Source: Paracoccus sediminis (GTDB lineage: Bacteria; Pseudomonadota; Alphaproteobacteria; Rhodobacterales; Rhodobacteraceae). From it: a stretch of DNA of 64,000 nucleotides. Below the pieces are notes generated by a model. It made no database searches and was not told the DNA's origin. It was given only the letters and a program-made list of their open reading frames with translations. Each line of letters opens with the position of its first letter. Position 1 is the first letter of the stretch. Location: assembly GCF_900188295.1 (NCBI RefSeq), contig NZ_FZNM01000003.1:372001-436000 (forward strand), read 5' to 3'. Made by a program: the position numbers and the translations under genes. Shown here one piece after another: positions 34,081 to 48,072 of this stretch.

Positions 34081-35685
34081 TTATTCGGCCGGCACGGCGA
34101 TGGCGGTGGGCGTGGCCTTGGGCTGACGGGCCACGGTGGCCCACAGGTTCCAGGCCATGATGATCCCGCCCGCAAGGTACAGACACCCTCCCAGGGCGCG
34201 CACCACGTTCATCGCGAACTTGGCCTGCACCACGTCGGCAAAGGCGTTGACAAGGAATCCCTGGCTATCCACCTCGCGCCACATCAGCCCTTCCATGATG
34301 CCCGACACCCACATGGAGGCGGCGTAAAGAACCAGACCGATGGTCGCCAGCCAGAAGTGCCAGCTGACCAGCGACAGGCTGTAGAGCCGGGGCCGGCCCC
34401 ACAGGCGCGGCACCAGGTAATACAGCGCGCCAAAGGTAATCATGCCGTTCCAGCCCAGCGCGCCGGAATGGACGTGGCCGATGGTCCAGTCGGTGTAATG
34501 CGACAGGCTGTTCACCGCCTTGATCGACATCACCGGCCCCTCGAACGTCGCCATGCCGTAAAAGCCGACGGCCACCACCATCATGCGCAGGATCGGGTCG
34601 GTGCGCAGCTTGTCCCAGGCCCCCGACAGGGTCATCAGGCCGTTAATCATGCCGCCCCAGGACGGCATCCACAGCATGATGGAAAACACCATCCCCAGCG
34701 TCGAGGCCCAGTCGGGCAGGGCGGTGTAATGCAGGTGGTGCGGACCGGCCCAGATGTACAGAAAGATCAGCGCCCAAAAGTGGATGATCGACAGCTTGTA
34801 GGAATAGACCGGGCGTTCGGCCTGTTTGGGGATGAAGTAGTACATCATTCCCAGGAACCCGGCGGTCAGGAAGAAGCCCACGGCGTTGTGGCCGTACCAC
34901 CACTGCACCATCGCGTCCTGCACGCCGGAAAACACCTGTACGGACTTGCTGCCGAAGATGCTGACCGGCACCGACAGGTTGTTGACGATGTGCAGCATCG
35001 CGATGGTGACGATGAAGGCCAGGTAGAACCAGTTGGCCACATAGATATGGGGTTCCTTGCGCCGGATGATCGTGCCCAGGAACACCGCCAGATAGGCCAC
35101 CCAGACCACCGTCAGCCACCAGTCCACATACCATTCGGGTTCGGCGTATTCCTTGGACTGGGTGGCGCCGGCGATGTATCCGGTCGCGGCCAGCACGATG
35201 AACAGGTTATAGCCCCAGAACACGAACCACGCGAGGTTGCCGCCCCACAGCCGCGCGGCGCTGGTGCGCTGCACGACGTAAAAGGACGTGGCGATCAGCG
35301 CGTTACCGCCAAAGGCAAAGATCACTGCGCTGGTGTGCAGCGGGCGCAGCTTGCCGAAGTTGGCATATCCCTGCGCCAGATCCGACAGGTTCAGCGCCGG
35401 AAAGGCCAGTTGAAAGGCGATCACCACGCCCACCAGGAAACCGACCACGCCCCAGACGGTCGTGGCGATCACGCCGTATCGGACCACATCGTCCATGTAT
35501 TTCGTCGTATCGACCGGCCGCGGGGGTTCGTCGGCCCGGCGCAGCGACCAGATGAACATTCCGCCCGCCACCAGCATGACGACGATCGCATTGACCATAT
35601 ACGCCGGATCGCGCGCCAGATTGGCGCCGATCGCCGCCAACAGCGCGATCGTTCCCAACAAGATCGGCTTCACATAATTCCACAT
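34081..35685 (-). CDS. ccoN: cbb3-type cytochrome c oxidase catalytic subunit CcoN
   Basis: A 534-residue heme-copper oxidase subunit with about 12-14 membrane helices carrying heme b, heme b3 and CuB. Visible signatures are [14 protein letters not shown] (His ligand of low-spin heme), [18 protein letters not shown] (CuB His and the cross-linking Tyr region), [14 protein letters not shown] (two CuB His) and [19 protein letters not shown] (heme ligands). ATG 35685 follows a GAAAGAC SD. Two FNR-type boxes lie 107-145 bp upstream, as expected for microaerobic induction. Confidence 0.96.
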   Translation of the reverse strand: MWNYVKPILLGTIALLAAIGANLARDPAYMVNAIVVMLVAGGMFIWSLRRADEPPRPVDTTKYMDDVVRYGVIATTVWGVVGFLVGVVIAFQLAFPALNLSDLAQGYANFGKLRPLHTSAVIFAFGGNALIATSFYVVQRTSAARLWGGNLAWFVFWGYNLFIVLAATGYIAGATQSKEYAEPEWYVDWWLTVVWVAYLAVFLGTIIRRKEPHIYVANWFYLAFIVTIAMLHIVNNLSVPVSIFGSKSVQVFSGVQDAMVQWWYGHNAVGFFLTAGFLGMMYYFIPKQAERPVYSYKLSIIHFWALIFLYIWAGPHHLHYTALPDWASTLGMVFSIMLWMPSWGGMINGLMTLSGAWDKLRTDPILRMMVVAVGFYGMATFEGPVMSIKAVNSLSHYTDWTIGHVHSGALGWNGMITFGALYYLVPRLWGRPRLYSLSLVSWHFWLATIGLVLYAASMWVSGIMEGLMWREVDSQGFLVNAFADVVQAKFAMNVVRALGGCLYLAGGIIMAWNLWATVARQPKATPTAIAVPAE

Positions 35686-35791
35686 GACGTCTTTCCGCGT
35701 TCCCGTGCCGAAAGATCTGCGTTCCGCGAATCGCGCGTTCCGGAATCCTTTCGGTTCCTGCCGCAATAAGGCCCCGCCACCACAGGCCACC

Positions 35792-35805
35792 TTGATCTGC
35801 GTCAA
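35792..35805. promoter_or_regulatory. FNR-type box 1 (ccoN-proximal)
   Basis: TTGAT-CTGC-GTCAA is one base from the TTGAT-N4-ATCAA consensus. If it acts at -41.5 on the minus strand, transcription of ccoN would begin near 35757, with a TATTGC-like -10 at 35768-35763 and a 72-nt leader. Confidence 0.75.
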
Positions 35806-35815
35806 ATCCAGGAGT

Positions 35816-35829
35816 TTGATTCCGATCAA
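35816..35829. promoter_or_regulatory. FNR-type box 2 (usp-proximal)
   Basis: TTGAT-TCCG-ATCAA is a perfect FNR/FnrP consensus, 24 bp centre-to-centre from box 1. At -41.5 it would place the usp start near 35864, with CATCCT at 35852-35857 as a weak -10 and the AAAGGAGA SD downstream. Confidence 0.82.
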
Positions 35830-35885
35830 GGCCGGGACAAGGCCGATGCGCCATCCTGTCCCGACCCGATCAAAAGGAGACCGAG

Positions 35886-36722
35886 ATGGGCTACAAGAGC
35901 ATCCTGACGATCCTGTCCGATCCCCGGCAGATGACCCAGCTTGACGCGGCAGCCGCGCTGGCCGCACGCGAGGACGGGCATCTGTCGGTGCTGACGCTTG
36001 GCCTGGATCATACGCAGGTGGGATATTACTTTCCCGGCGGCACGCCCTATGCCTTTCAGGACGCCATCGACATGGCGATGGAACAGGCCAAGGATCTGAA
36101 CCACGCGGTCCAGCAGCATCTGTCGCGTTTCAGCGACCTTCGCTGGTCGTCCGAGGCCGTGGTGGCCCAGATCGGCGGCATCGCGAACCTGGTCGGGATG
36201 CGCGCCCGCTTTTCCGACCTGACCGTCCTGTCGCGGCCTTATGGCGAAGGATCCCCTGGCGAATCCGAGGCCGTGGTCGAGGCCGCACTGTTCGAGGGCG
36301 GCTGTCCGGTGCTGGTTCTGCCCGGCAGCGACCTGCCCACCGACCCGCCGGGCAAGGTTCTGGTGGCCTGGAACCAGTCGCTCGAGGCATTGGCCGCCGT
36401 GCGCCGCGCCCTGCCCCTGCTGCAAGCGGCGAAATCGGTGGAGATCACCATCATCGATCCGCGCCGCAATGCCGACGGATCGGAACCCGGCGCGCCGCTG
36501 ACGCAGATGCTGACCCGCCACGGCGTCCATGCCGACATCGCCGTGCTGGCCCGCACCGCCCACACCGTCAGCGAACAACTGAACCGCCGCGCCATCGAGA
36601 TCGGCGCGGATCTGATCGTCATGGGGGCATACGGGCATTCGCGGTTCCGCCAGGCGATCCTGGGCGGGGCCACGCGCAACATGCTGGAAAAGGCGGGCGT
36701 TCCGGTCTTCATGGCCCGCTGA
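35886..36722 (+). CDS. Universal stress protein, UspA family
   Basis: A 278-residue protein with two Usp-like halves. The N-terminal half (about 1-145) is diverged; the C-terminal half (about 155-278) ends in the ATP-binding pattern [24 protein letters not shown]. It is divergent from ccoN with a perfect FNR box upstream, which suggests low-oxygen induction. AAAGGAGA lies 6 nt before ATG. The exact role of such proteins is not established. Confidence 0.9.
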   Translation: MGYKSILTILSDPRQMTQLDAAAALAAREDGHLSVLTLGLDHTQVGYYFPGGTPYAFQDAIDMAMEQAKDLNHAVQQHLSRFSDLRWSSEAVVAQIGGIANLVGMRARFSDLTVLSRPYGEGSPGESEAVVEAALFEGGCPVLVLPGSDLPTDPPGKVLVAWNQSLEALAAVRRALPLLQAAKSVEITIIDPRRNADGSEPGAPLTQMLTRHGVHADIAVLARTAHTVSEQLNRRAIEIGADLIVMGAYGHSRFRQAILGGATRNMLEKAGVPVFMAR

Positions 36723-36734
36723 CGGGTCCGGGCG

Positions 36735-37988
36735 TCAGGCGATCAGCCGCGTGCCGTCATGGCCGGTGATGCGCAGGTCCATCACCGCGCCTTCCGGTCG
36801 GTTGGTCCCAAGGCTCACTTCGGCGAACTGCTCGGTCCGGCCCAGGCGCGGGCCTTCGGTCAGGACGCGATGCGTGCGGCCCACCTGCATGTCCAGATGA
36901 CGGCGCAGCGCAACCTCGCCCGCGGCGCGCAGGCGGGCGGCGCGGTCGCGGATCACCGGGCCTTTGACGGCAGGCATCCGGGCGGCGGGCGTTCCCGTAC
37001 GGGGCGAAAACGGAAAGACATGCAGGAATGTCAGCCCGCAGTCATCGACCAGTTTCAGGCTGTTGTCGAACATCGCATCGGTTTCGGTCGGGAAACCGGC
37101 GATGATGTCGGCGCCGAACACGATGTCGGGGCGCAGGCGGCGGGCATCCTCGCAAAACCGGATCGCGTCATCGCGCCGGTGGCGGCGCTTCATCCGTTTC
37201 AGGATCATGTCGTCGCCCGCCTGCAAGGACAGGTGCAGGTGCGGCATCAGGCGGGGTTCCGTGGCGATGGCCCCCATCAGGTTCTCGTCCGCCTCGATGC
37301 TGTCGATGCTGCTGATCCGCAGGCGCGGCAAATCCGGGACCAGCCGCAGGATCCGCATCACCAGATCCCCCAGGCGCGGCGTGCCCGGCAGGTCGGCGCC
37401 CCAGCTGGTCAGGTCCACGCCGGTCAGCACGACTTCGTTGAAGCCGCGGCCGACCAGCCGCTTGATCTGTTCGACAACCACGCCGGCCGGGACCGACCGC
37501 GAGTTGCCGCGCCCGAACGGGATGATGCAGAAGGTGCAGCGGTGGTCGCAGCCGTTCTGGACCTGGACATAGGCGCGGTGGCGCCCGAATCCGTCGATCA
37601 GGTGGCCCGCCGTTTCCCGCACGGACATGATGTCATCGACACGCACCTTTTCCGTCTGCCCGATCAGGTCGGGCGCGCGCAGGTCGGCCCATGTCTGGGG
37701 CTGCATCTTTTCATGGTTGCCGATGACGCGCGCGACCTCGGGCATCGCGGCAAAGGTTTCGGGTTCGGTCTGGGCCGCGCAGCCGGTCACGATCACCGGC
37801 GCGTCGGGGTTTTCGCGGGCCAGGCGGCGGATTTCCTGACGCGCCTTGCGCACGGCCTCGGCGGTGACGGCGCAGGTGTTGACCACCACGGCGCCCGACA
37901 GGCCCGCGGCCTCGGCCATCTCGCGCATCGCCTCGGTCTCATAGGCGTTGAGGCGGCAGCCCATCGTGGAAAACACCGGCGCGGTCAT
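36735..37988 (-). CDS. mtaB: tRNA (N6-L-threonylcarbamoyladenosine-C2)-methylthiotransferase
   Basis: A 417-residue radical-SAM methylthiotransferase converting t6A37 to ms2t6A37 in ANN-decoding tRNAs. N-terminal cluster cysteines are C11 (STMGCRLN), C39 (NTCAVT) and C70 (VTGCAAQ); the radical-SAM motif is CDHRCTFC (C147, C151, C154), followed by FGRGNSRS. It is distinguished from miaB by the MGCRLN start and CAVTAEA. ATG 37988 overlaps the dapF stop (ATGA at 37985-37988). Confidence 0.93.
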   Translation of the reverse strand: MTAPVFSTMGCRLNAYETEAMREMAEAAGLSGAVVVNTCAVTAEAVRKARQEIRRLARENPDAPVIVTGCAAQTEPETFAAMPEVARVIGNHEKMQPQTWADLRAPDLIGQTEKVRVDDIMSVRETAGHLIDGFGRHRAYVQVQNGCDHRCTFCIIPFGRGNSRSVPAGVVVEQIKRLVGRGFNEVVLTGVDLTSWGADLPGTPRLGDLVMRILRLVPDLPRLRISSIDSIEADENLMGAIATEPRLMPHLHLSLQAGDDMILKRMKRRHRRDDAIRFCEDARRLRPDIVFGADIIAGFPTETDAMFDNSLKLVDDCGLTFLHVFPFSPRTGTPAARMPAVKGPVIRDRAARLRAAGEVALRRHLDMQVGRTHRVLTEGPRLGRTEQFAEVSLGTNRPEGAVMDLRITGHDGTRLIA

Positions 37989-38815
37989 TGCGACAGCCAT
38001 TCCGGGGTCAGGATGCCGGAAAAGACATGCGCCGTCGGCCCCTCCATCCAGACGCCATCGTCGCGCCAGTCGATCATCAGCACGCCGCCCGGCACATTGA
38101 CCCGGACGCGCCGCCCGGTCAGCCCGCGCCGGGCCGCAGCCACCGCCGCCGCACAGGAACACGACCCCGAGGCCAGCGTCGGCCCCGTGCCGCGTTCCCA
38201 GATGCGCAGGATGATTTCTTTGGACGAGACGACCTGCACGATTTCCACATTGGTGCGCTGCGGATACAGCGGATGATGTTCCATCGCGGGGCCAACGGTT
38301 GACAGATCGATCGCCGCCACGTCGTCCACGAAGAACGTCACATGCGGGTTGCCCATGCCGGTCGCGGCCGGATCGCCGTTGATGGGCAGGTGATCGATGT
38401 CCACGTCCCGCGCCAGCGGGATCGCGCGCCAGTCCAGCATGGGCGCGCCCATGTTCACCCGCGTCAGGCCGCCCCCGGCGTCTTGGGCCAGCAGGATGCC
38501 GTGATCGGTGCGCAAGCTCAGCCGGTCCTGGCCGGTCTGGTTCATCACATGCCGCGCGATGCAGCGCGTGGCGTTGCCGCAGGCCGCGCTGACCGACCCG
38601 TCGGCATTCCAGAACCGCAGCCGCACATCGGCCTGGTCATCGGCCTCGATCGTCGCCATCTGGTCGAAGCCGACCCCGCGATTGCGGTCGGCGATGCGCG
38701 CGATCACCCCCGCCGCCGGGGCATCGCCACCGTCGCGCAGGTCCAGGACGACGAAATCGTTGCCAAGCCCATGCATCTTCATGAAGGGCAGGCCGGATGG
38801 GGGTTTCCTGTTCAT
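37985..38815 (-). CDS. dapF: Diaminopimelate epimerase with a substituted second active-site motif
   Basis: A 276-residue DapF-type epimerase (LL- to meso-diaminopimelate; lysine and peptidoglycan synthesis). The first catalytic cysteine is C79 in SAACGNATRC. The second site, normally ACGTGACA after ERGXG, reads ASGSCSCA (214-221): the position of the second catalytic cysteine is Ser215, with cysteines at 218 and 220. KMHGLGNDF near the N-terminus and MGNPHVTFF are intact. The gene is coupled to mtaB. Either this is a lineage variant or the enzyme has an altered mechanism. Confidence 0.85.
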   Translation of the reverse strand: MNRKPPSGLPFMKMHGLGNDFVVLDLRDGGDAPAAGVIARIADRNRGVGFDQMATIEADDQADVRLRFWNADGSVSAACGNATRCIARHVMNQTGQDRLSLRTDHGILLAQDAGGGLTRVNMGAPMLDWRAIPLARDVDIDHLPINGDPAATGMGNPHVTFFVDDVAAIDLSTVGPAMEHHPLYPQRTNVEIVQVVSSKEIILRIWERGTGPTLASGSCSCAAAVAAARRGLTGRRVRVNVPGGVLMIDWRDDGVWMEGPTAHVFSGILTPEWLSQ

Positions 38816-38868
38816 CCGGTTCCTATAATCGTTGGGGAAAATTTCCGCCAGCCCCGCCGACTTTCCGC

Positions 38869-38897
38869 TTGACGCCCCCCGGCGCCCCCCCTAGTAA
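38869..38897 (+). promoter_or_regulatory. Promoter of tRNA-Lys
   Basis: TTGACG (38869-38874), 17-bp spacer, TAGTAA (38892-38897), with the mature tRNA starting 12 bp after the -10. The tRNA-Leu gene has the same arrangement. Confidence 0.75.
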
Positions 38898-38908
38898 ACC
38901 CCCGTGTT

Positions 38909-38984
38909 GGGCCCATAGCTCAGTTGGTAGAGCAACTGACTTTTAATCAGTGGGTCACAGGTTCGAATCCTGTTGGGCTCACCA
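38909..38984 (+). tRNA. tRNA-Lys (anticodon TTT)
   Basis: A 76-nt tRNA. The acceptor arms GGGCCCA and TGGGCTC pair with one G-U; the D-arm has AGCTCAGTTGGTAGAGC, the anticodon stem-loop ACTGACTTTTAATCAGT places TTT at the anticodon, and the T-arm is CACAGGTTCGAATCCTGTT-like. The 3' CCA is encoded. Confidence 0.98.
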
Positions 38985-38990
38985 TCATCA

Positions 38991-39033
38991 AAAACAAGGG
39001 CTTGGACCATGGTGATCCAAGCCCTTGTTTTTT
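38991..39033 (+). terminator. Intrinsic terminator of tRNA-Lys
   Basis: AACAAGGGCTTGGA pairs with TCCAAGCCCTTGTT across a 9-nt loop and ends in six T residues, 7 bp after the tRNA. Confidence 0.9.
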
Positions 39034-39117
39034 GCCCGGATGCCTGTCGATTTTTTATTCGGGCAACGCCATCGGACGCGCATTTCTGCGCGCCCGTCCT
39101 GATCGTCGCGTCCCGGC

Positions 39118-43656
<4,539 letters not shown>

Positions 43657-43658
43657 CG

Positions 43659-44354
43659 TCAGGCCCTTTCGTGCAGAAGCTGCGTCAGCAACTGATCGCA
43701 GTCGAATTGCGGTTCCGTATCCCCAAAGCCGGATTCGCCCGGAAAGGCGAAGGTGACGGGGCTGTCGTTCGTTTCCTGGCGCGCGCCGGTCCAGTCGGAC
43801 TGCGTCTCTATGCCGCCGTAAAAGCGGCCGGTCTTGCGGCTGACGAATTGCTGGCCGCTGCGTTCGATCAGCAATTCGCCGGCGGCGTCATAGGTTTTCA
43901 GCCGAAAACGGGTGACCTCCAGCTCCTGCCCGTCGATCACGACGGTATCGCCGGTCAGCACGTCCTGACCGACATGGCGCAGCCTTTCGCCCGTATTGGA
44001 TTCGGTCCAGAAATCGAAATCGTCCGTCCCGCTGTCCAGCAGGGTCTGAAAGCTGGCATGATCCTTGGACCGTTCGACCAGAAAGTCGGCAAGGCCCGTG
44101 TTCGGATCGCTGCTTTCCACCCAGCGGGTTTCCGCGTCGATCCGCGACAGGTGGCGCAACCCGTCCTTGCCGAACACGGCGCTGCGCTGATGCCCGGCGG
44201 GATCGGCGTCGCAGCGGTAATATTGCACGACCGAACAGCCGCGGTTCTGGACCGTGACCTCTAGCCGACAGCCCTGCGGCGGGGTGAAATTCGCAGCCTG
44301 GCCCCCGGACGCGGCCAGCGTCAGCCCCAGTGCCGCAATGATCGGAACCCTCAT
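43659..44354 (-). CDS. Exported protein of unknown function between gltD and gltB
   Basis: A 231-residue protein with a signal peptide (MRVPIIAALGLTLAASGGQA) and a mature beta-rich domain with four conserved-looking cysteines (C29, C35, C43 region and C220 near the end). No family was recognised. It starts 10 bp after gltD and ends 2 bp before gltB, so all three are probably cotranscribed, although the product appears to act outside the cytoplasm. Confidence 0.8.
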   Translation of the reverse strand: MRVPIIAALGLTLAASGGQAANFTPPQGCRLEVTVQNRGCSVVQYYRCDADPAGHQRSAVFGKDGLRHLSRIDAETRWVESSDPNTGLADFLVERSKDHASFQTLLDSGTDDFDFWTESNTGERLRHVGQDVLTGDTVVIDGQELEVTRFRLKTYDAAGELLIERSGQQFVSRKTGRFYGGIETQSDWTGARQETNDSPVTFAFPGESGFGDTEPQFDCDQLLTQLLHERA

Positions 44355-44364
44355 CGCCCCGCTC

Positions 44365-45861
44365 CTATTCCGCCGCCACGCGCGCCTCGCCGGTCAGGTA
44401 TCCGGCGATGGATTCGGCGGCCTCGCGTCCGTCGCGGATCGCCCAGACGACCAGAGAAGCGCCGCGCACGATGTCGCCCACGGCGAAGACGCCCGGCAGG
44501 CTGGTCTGGTGGGTCTGGAAATTGGCCTTGATGGTGCCCCAGCGCGTCACCTCCAGCCCGTCGACGCCCCATAGTTTGGGCAGATCCTCGGGCTCGAAGC
44601 CAAGCGCCTTGATGACCAGATCGGCGGGTTCGTCGTAGTCGGCGCCCTCGATCAGTTCGGGGGCCTGGCGGCCCGTTACATCGGGCGCGCCCAGGCGCAT
44701 CTTCTGGACCCGGACATTTGCGATCTGCGGGGCGATCTGCGGCAGGCCGTCCACATCGGCTTCCTGCGCCTGCATCGCGACGCCGGTGACATGGCCGACA
44801 AAGGAACCCGGCGCCGACATCCAGACGAATTCGACGCCCTCCTCCTCGGCGTTCTGAACCTCGCGCTGCGATCCGGGCATGTTGGCGCGGTCGCGGCGGT
44901 ACAGGCATTTGACCGATTGCGCGCCCTGGCGGATCGCGGTGCGCACGCAGTCCATCGCCGTGTCGCCCCCGCCGATGACGATCACGCGCTTGCCCCGCGC
45001 GTTCAGTTCGCCGTCGTCGTAATCGGGCACCTCGTCGCCGAAATCGACCTTGTTGGACGCCGTCAGGTAATCGATGGCCCGAACCACCCCGCCCGCGTCG
45101 GCATTGTCCAGATTCAGGTCGCGGGTCTTGTAGACGCCGGTCGCGATCAGCACCGCGTCGTGCCGGCCCCGGATGGCGTCGAAGCTGACATCCTCGCCTA
45201 CGTTGCAGTTCAGCACGAACTCGACGCCGCTGTCCGCAAGCCACTTGTTGCGGCGCAGCACCACGTCCTTTTCCAGCTTGAAGCCAGGGATGCCATAGGT
45301 CAGCAGCCCGCCCGCGCGGTCATAGCGGTCATAGATCGTGACCTGGAACCCCTGGCGGCGCAGCATGTCGGCCGCCGCCAGACCCCCCGGCCCCGCGCCG
45401 ATGATGCCCACGGTTTCGGACCGCTCCATCACCGGGGCCGCAGGGCGGACCCAGCCCATTTCCCAGGCGGTGTCGGTGATGTATTTCTCGATCGATCCGA
45501 TGGTGACGGTGCCGTGGCCGGACTGCTCGATCACGCAGTTGCCTTCGCACAGGCGGTCCTGCGGGCAGATGCGGCCGCAGATTTCGGGGAATGTGTTGGT
45601 CGCCTGGCTGACGCGATAGGCTTCCTCCAGCCGCCCCTCGGCGGTCAGGCGCAGCCAGTCCGGGATGTTGTTGTGCAGCGGGCAATGCGACTGGCAATAG
45701 GGCACGCCGCACTGGCTGCACCGGCTGGCCTGTTCCGCCGCCTTGGCATCCGCGAATTCGCGATAGATCTCGTGAAAGTCTTCGCTGCGTTCGATGGCCG
45801 GGCGTTTTTCGGGCGTCTCGCGCGGGGTCGAAACGAATGTGAGCATCTTCTGCGTGGCCAT
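44365..45861 (-). CDS. gltD: Glutamate synthase small subunit
   Basis: A 498-residue FAD/NADPH-binding subunit that feeds electrons to GltB. It has N-terminal 4Fe-4S cysteines (CSQCGVPYCQSHCPLHNNIP; CPQDRLCEGNC), an FAD Rossmann motif IIGAGPGGLAAAD (about 150-162) and an NADPH motif VIGGGDTAMDC (about 295). ATG 45861 (MATQK) with GGAAGG upstream is used; longer in-frame starts run into the AT-rich leader. It is first in a gltD-unknown-gltB unit. Confidence 0.96.
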   Translation of the reverse strand: MATQKMLTFVSTPRETPEKRPAIERSEDFHEIYREFADAKAAEQASRCSQCGVPYCQSHCPLHNNIPDWLRLTAEGRLEEAYRVSQATNTFPEICGRICPQDRLCEGNCVIEQSGHGTVTIGSIEKYITDTAWEMGWVRPAAPVMERSETVGIIGAGPGGLAAADMLRRQGFQVTIYDRYDRAGGLLTYGIPGFKLEKDVVLRRNKWLADSGVEFVLNCNVGEDVSFDAIRGRHDAVLIATGVYKTRDLNLDNADAGGVVRAIDYLTASNKVDFGDEVPDYDDGELNARGKRVIVIGGGDTAMDCVRTAIRQGAQSVKCLYRRDRANMPGSQREVQNAEEEGVEFVWMSAPGSFVGHVTGVAMQAQEADVDGLPQIAPQIANVRVQKMRLGAPDVTGRQAPELIEGADYDEPADLVIKALGFEPEDLPKLWGVDGLEVTRWGTIKANFQTHQTSLPGVFAVGDIVRGASLVVWAIRDGREAAESIAGYLTGEARVAAE

Positions 45862-46013
45862 GGCTGCGCAACCTTCCGATAACAGGAACTTGTGCAAACC
45901 CAATAAACCAAGGGCGAAACGATAAAAAGTCAGTCTTGCTGACCTAAAGGTCATATTTCGATGGCCTGGGCTAACATTTTTGCCGCCGCGACCGGAAACT
46001 AGGTCAGTATTGT
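45862..46013 (-). promoter_or_regulatory. Upstream region of gltD with an inverted repeat
   Basis: A 152-bp relatively AT-rich stretch between uppP and gltD. It contains TGACCT-AA-AGGTCA at 45940-45953, about 80-90 bp before the gltD start, and a further AGGTCA half-site near 46004. This looks like an operator for a dimeric regulator; the regulator is unknown. No confident -35/-10 pair was found. Confidence 0.5.
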
Positions 46014-46817
46014 TTACATTCCTGCAAGAAGGGCCAGCATGACAAGGGTTCCGACCACGATTCGCCACCAGCCGAACAGGGCATAGCCGTGCTGCGACAC
46101 ATAGCCCAAGAGCCAGCGGACCACGATCAGCGCCGTGGCAAAGGCCGCCACGAAGCCTATCGCGATGTTCCCAATCGCGCTCGCATCCAGGATGTCACGG
46201 TTCTTGAACAGATCCAGCGCGAACGCCCCCATCATCGTCGGCATGGCCAGAAAGAACGAAAATTCCGCGGCCGCCCGCTTGTCCGCCCCCAAAAGCAGCC
46301 CGCCGACGATGGTGGCCCCCGACCGCGACACGCCGGGAACCATCGCCAGACACTGGAACAGGCCGATCTTGAAGGCCATGGACAGGGGAATATCCTCGGC
46401 CCGATGATAGACCGGATCCTTGACGGCGCGATCCACCCACAACAGCACGATCCCCCCCAGGATCAGCATCACGGCGATCAGCATGGGGGTTTCGAACAGA
46501 ACCGTCTTGATGAACCCGTGCGCGATCAGGCCGATGACCACCGCCGGCAGAAAGGCCAGCAGCACCGCCCCCAGGAACCGCCGGGCAGCGGCGTCGTGGG
46601 GGGCCGAGGTCAGGATCCGCGCGATCCGCCCCGCATAGATCCCCAGGATCGCCAGCAGGGCGCCCAGCTGGATCAGCACCTCGAACGATCGGCCAGGGGA
46701 ATCGAAACGCAGGAAATGTCCCGCCAGCAGGATATGCCCGGTCGAGGATACCGGAACGAACTCTGTCAGACCCTCGAGAACCCCAAGGGCGGCGGCAACG
46801 ATGGTATTGGGTTCCAT
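46014..46817 (-). CDS. uppP: Undecaprenyl-diphosphate phosphatase
   Basis: A 267-residue integral membrane phosphatase (BacA/UppP) that recycles the lipid carrier for peptidoglycan. Diagnostic motifs are [20 protein letters not shown] near the N-terminus and [15 protein letters not shown] near 165-180, with about eight membrane segments. ATG 46817 overlaps the stop of the upstream gene (TGATG); longer starts lie within that gene. Confidence 0.95.
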   Translation of the reverse strand: MEPNTIVAAALGVLEGLTEFVPVSSTGHILLAGHFLRFDSPGRSFEVLIQLGALLAILGIYAGRIARILTSAPHDAAARRFLGAVLLAFLPAVVIGLIAHGFIKTVLFETPMLIAVMLILGGIVLLWVDRAVKDPVYHRAEDIPLSMAFKIGLFQCLAMVPGVSRSGATIVGGLLLGADKRAAAEFSFFLAMPTMMGAFALDLFKNRDILDASAIGNIAIGFVAAFATALIVVRWLLGYVSQHGYALFGWWRIVVGTLVMLALLAGM

Positions 46818-47800
46818 CAGTCGGTGCGCAGGTTCTTGGCCGACTGCTTGATCGCGTCGTATTGTCCCGATGGCCGGAACCGCCACAGATACCCGTCGAT
46901 CACCGCATCCGCCGCGACCGGCTGGATGCCCAGATCGGCAAAGCCCCTGGCGCCCGGCGACACCACGTTGTCGCGGCGCAGCAGCGCCAGCTGGTCGCGG
47001 CCGAGAGGGCTGGTGAACAGTCCGCCGGTCACGAATTGTACGGCCCCCAGCACGCGCGCGCCGATCCCCGCCAGCCAGAAGGGCATGTTGACCACCCCCC
47101 GGCGGCGCATCGTCGCCCGCAGCACCTGCCCCATGATCTGGCGCATGGTCAGCACGTCCGGCCCGCCCAGTTCATAGATGCCGGGCGCGGCCTCGCCCGT
47201 GGCGCCCTTGACGGCGGCACGCGCCACGTCGTCGACAAAGACCGGCTGCATCTTGATGCTGCCGCCGACGATCGGCACGACGGGACCGAAACGCGTCATC
47301 CCCGCGAAACGGTTGTAAAAGCTGTCCCCCGGCCCGAACATGACCGACGGGCGCAGGATCACCGCGTCGGGGCGATGCCTCAGCACCGCAGCCTCGCCCC
47401 GCGCCTTTCCGGCGACATAGGCGCTGTCCGAATCGGCATCGACCCCGATGCCCGAGACGTGGACGATCCGCGCCACGCCCATCTCGGCCGACAGGCGGGC
47501 GATGTGTTCGGCGCCATCCTCGAACACGGACTTGAAGGTGCTCTTGCCCTTGGGCGACAGGATGTTGACGCAATTGACCACCGCGTCGGCGTCCGACATG
47601 GACGCGCGCACCGACAGGTCGTCGCGGATGTTGCACAGCACCGGCTGGACCTGGCCCACGGCGCCATAGGTGCGGGTGAACAGCGCCTCGTCGGGGCGGC
47701 GGACGGCGATGCGGACGCGCCAGCCCTGCCTGGCCATCTGCTGCGCGACCTGACGGCCCAGAAAGCCCGACCCGCCGAAAATCGTGACCAGTTTCGCCAT
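46817..47800 (-). CDS. NAD(P)-binding protein, complex I NDUFA9-like atypical SDR
   Basis: A 327-residue Rossmann-fold protein with the motif [16 protein letters not shown] at residues 5-20, resembling the NDUFA9 accessory subunit of complex I and related atypical short-chain dehydrogenases. The usual YXXXK dyad is not clear (YVAGKARGE near 130 is a candidate). GGAGGCGAGG before ATG 47800 sets the start. It is coupled to uppP. A complex I assembly role is inference. Confidence 0.85.
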   Translation of the reverse strand: MAKLVTIFGGSGFLGRQVAQQMARQGWRVRIAVRRPDEALFTRTYGAVGQVQPVLCNIRDDLSVRASMSDADAVVNCVNILSPKGKSTFKSVFEDGAEHIARLSAEMGVARIVHVSGIGVDADSDSAYVAGKARGEAAVLRHRPDAVILRPSVMFGPGDSFYNRFAGMTRFGPVVPIVGGSIKMQPVFVDDVARAAVKGATGEAAPGIYELGGPDVLTMRQIMGQVLRATMRRRGVVNMPFWLAGIGARVLGAVQFVTGGLFTSPLGRDQLALLRRDNVVSPGARGFADLGIQPVAADAVIDGYLWRFRPSGQYDAIKQSAKNLRTD

Positions 47801-47936
47801 GGGCGCCTCGCCTCCTGATGCCGATGCCTTGCTGTTCCATACCGAAGCCCGCACCGCGCGACAAGGCGCGCGGGCGCCGCAGGCGGGCCGCCGCGGCGAC
47901 GCCAAAGATTTTCGCACGATTTCTGCCGCGCCCCCA

Positions 47937-47965
47937 TTGACGCCCCCCGCGACTGGCTTTAGGAA
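47937..47965 (+). promoter_or_regulatory. Promoter of tRNA-Leu
   Basis: TTGACG (47937-47942), 17-bp spacer, TAGGAA (47960-47965), 16 bp before the mature tRNA. It has the same -35, spacer length and near-identical -10 as the tRNA-Lys promoter. Confidence 0.75.
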
Positions 47966-47981
47966 CCCGCCACACCAGTTG

Positions 47982-48066
47982 GCCCAGATGGCGGAATTGG
48001 TAGACGCGCACGGTTCAGGTCCGTGTGCCGCAAGGCGTGGAGGTTCGAGTCCTCTTCTGGGCACCA
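47982..48066 (+). tRNA. tRNA-Leu (anticodon CAG)
   Basis: An 85-nt class II tRNA. GCCCAGA pairs with TCTGGGC, the D-arm contains GGCGGAATTGGTAGACGC, the anticodon loop CACGGTTCAGGTCCGTG carries CAG, a long variable arm follows (TGCCGCAAGGCGT), and the 3' CCA is encoded. The putative defence island begins 144 bp downstream on the opposite strand. Confidence 0.98.
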
Positions 48067-48072
48067 TTGTCA

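Noticed and set aside
36759-38276. Plus-strand open frame of 505 codons
   Set aside because: It is antisense to mtaB and dapF.
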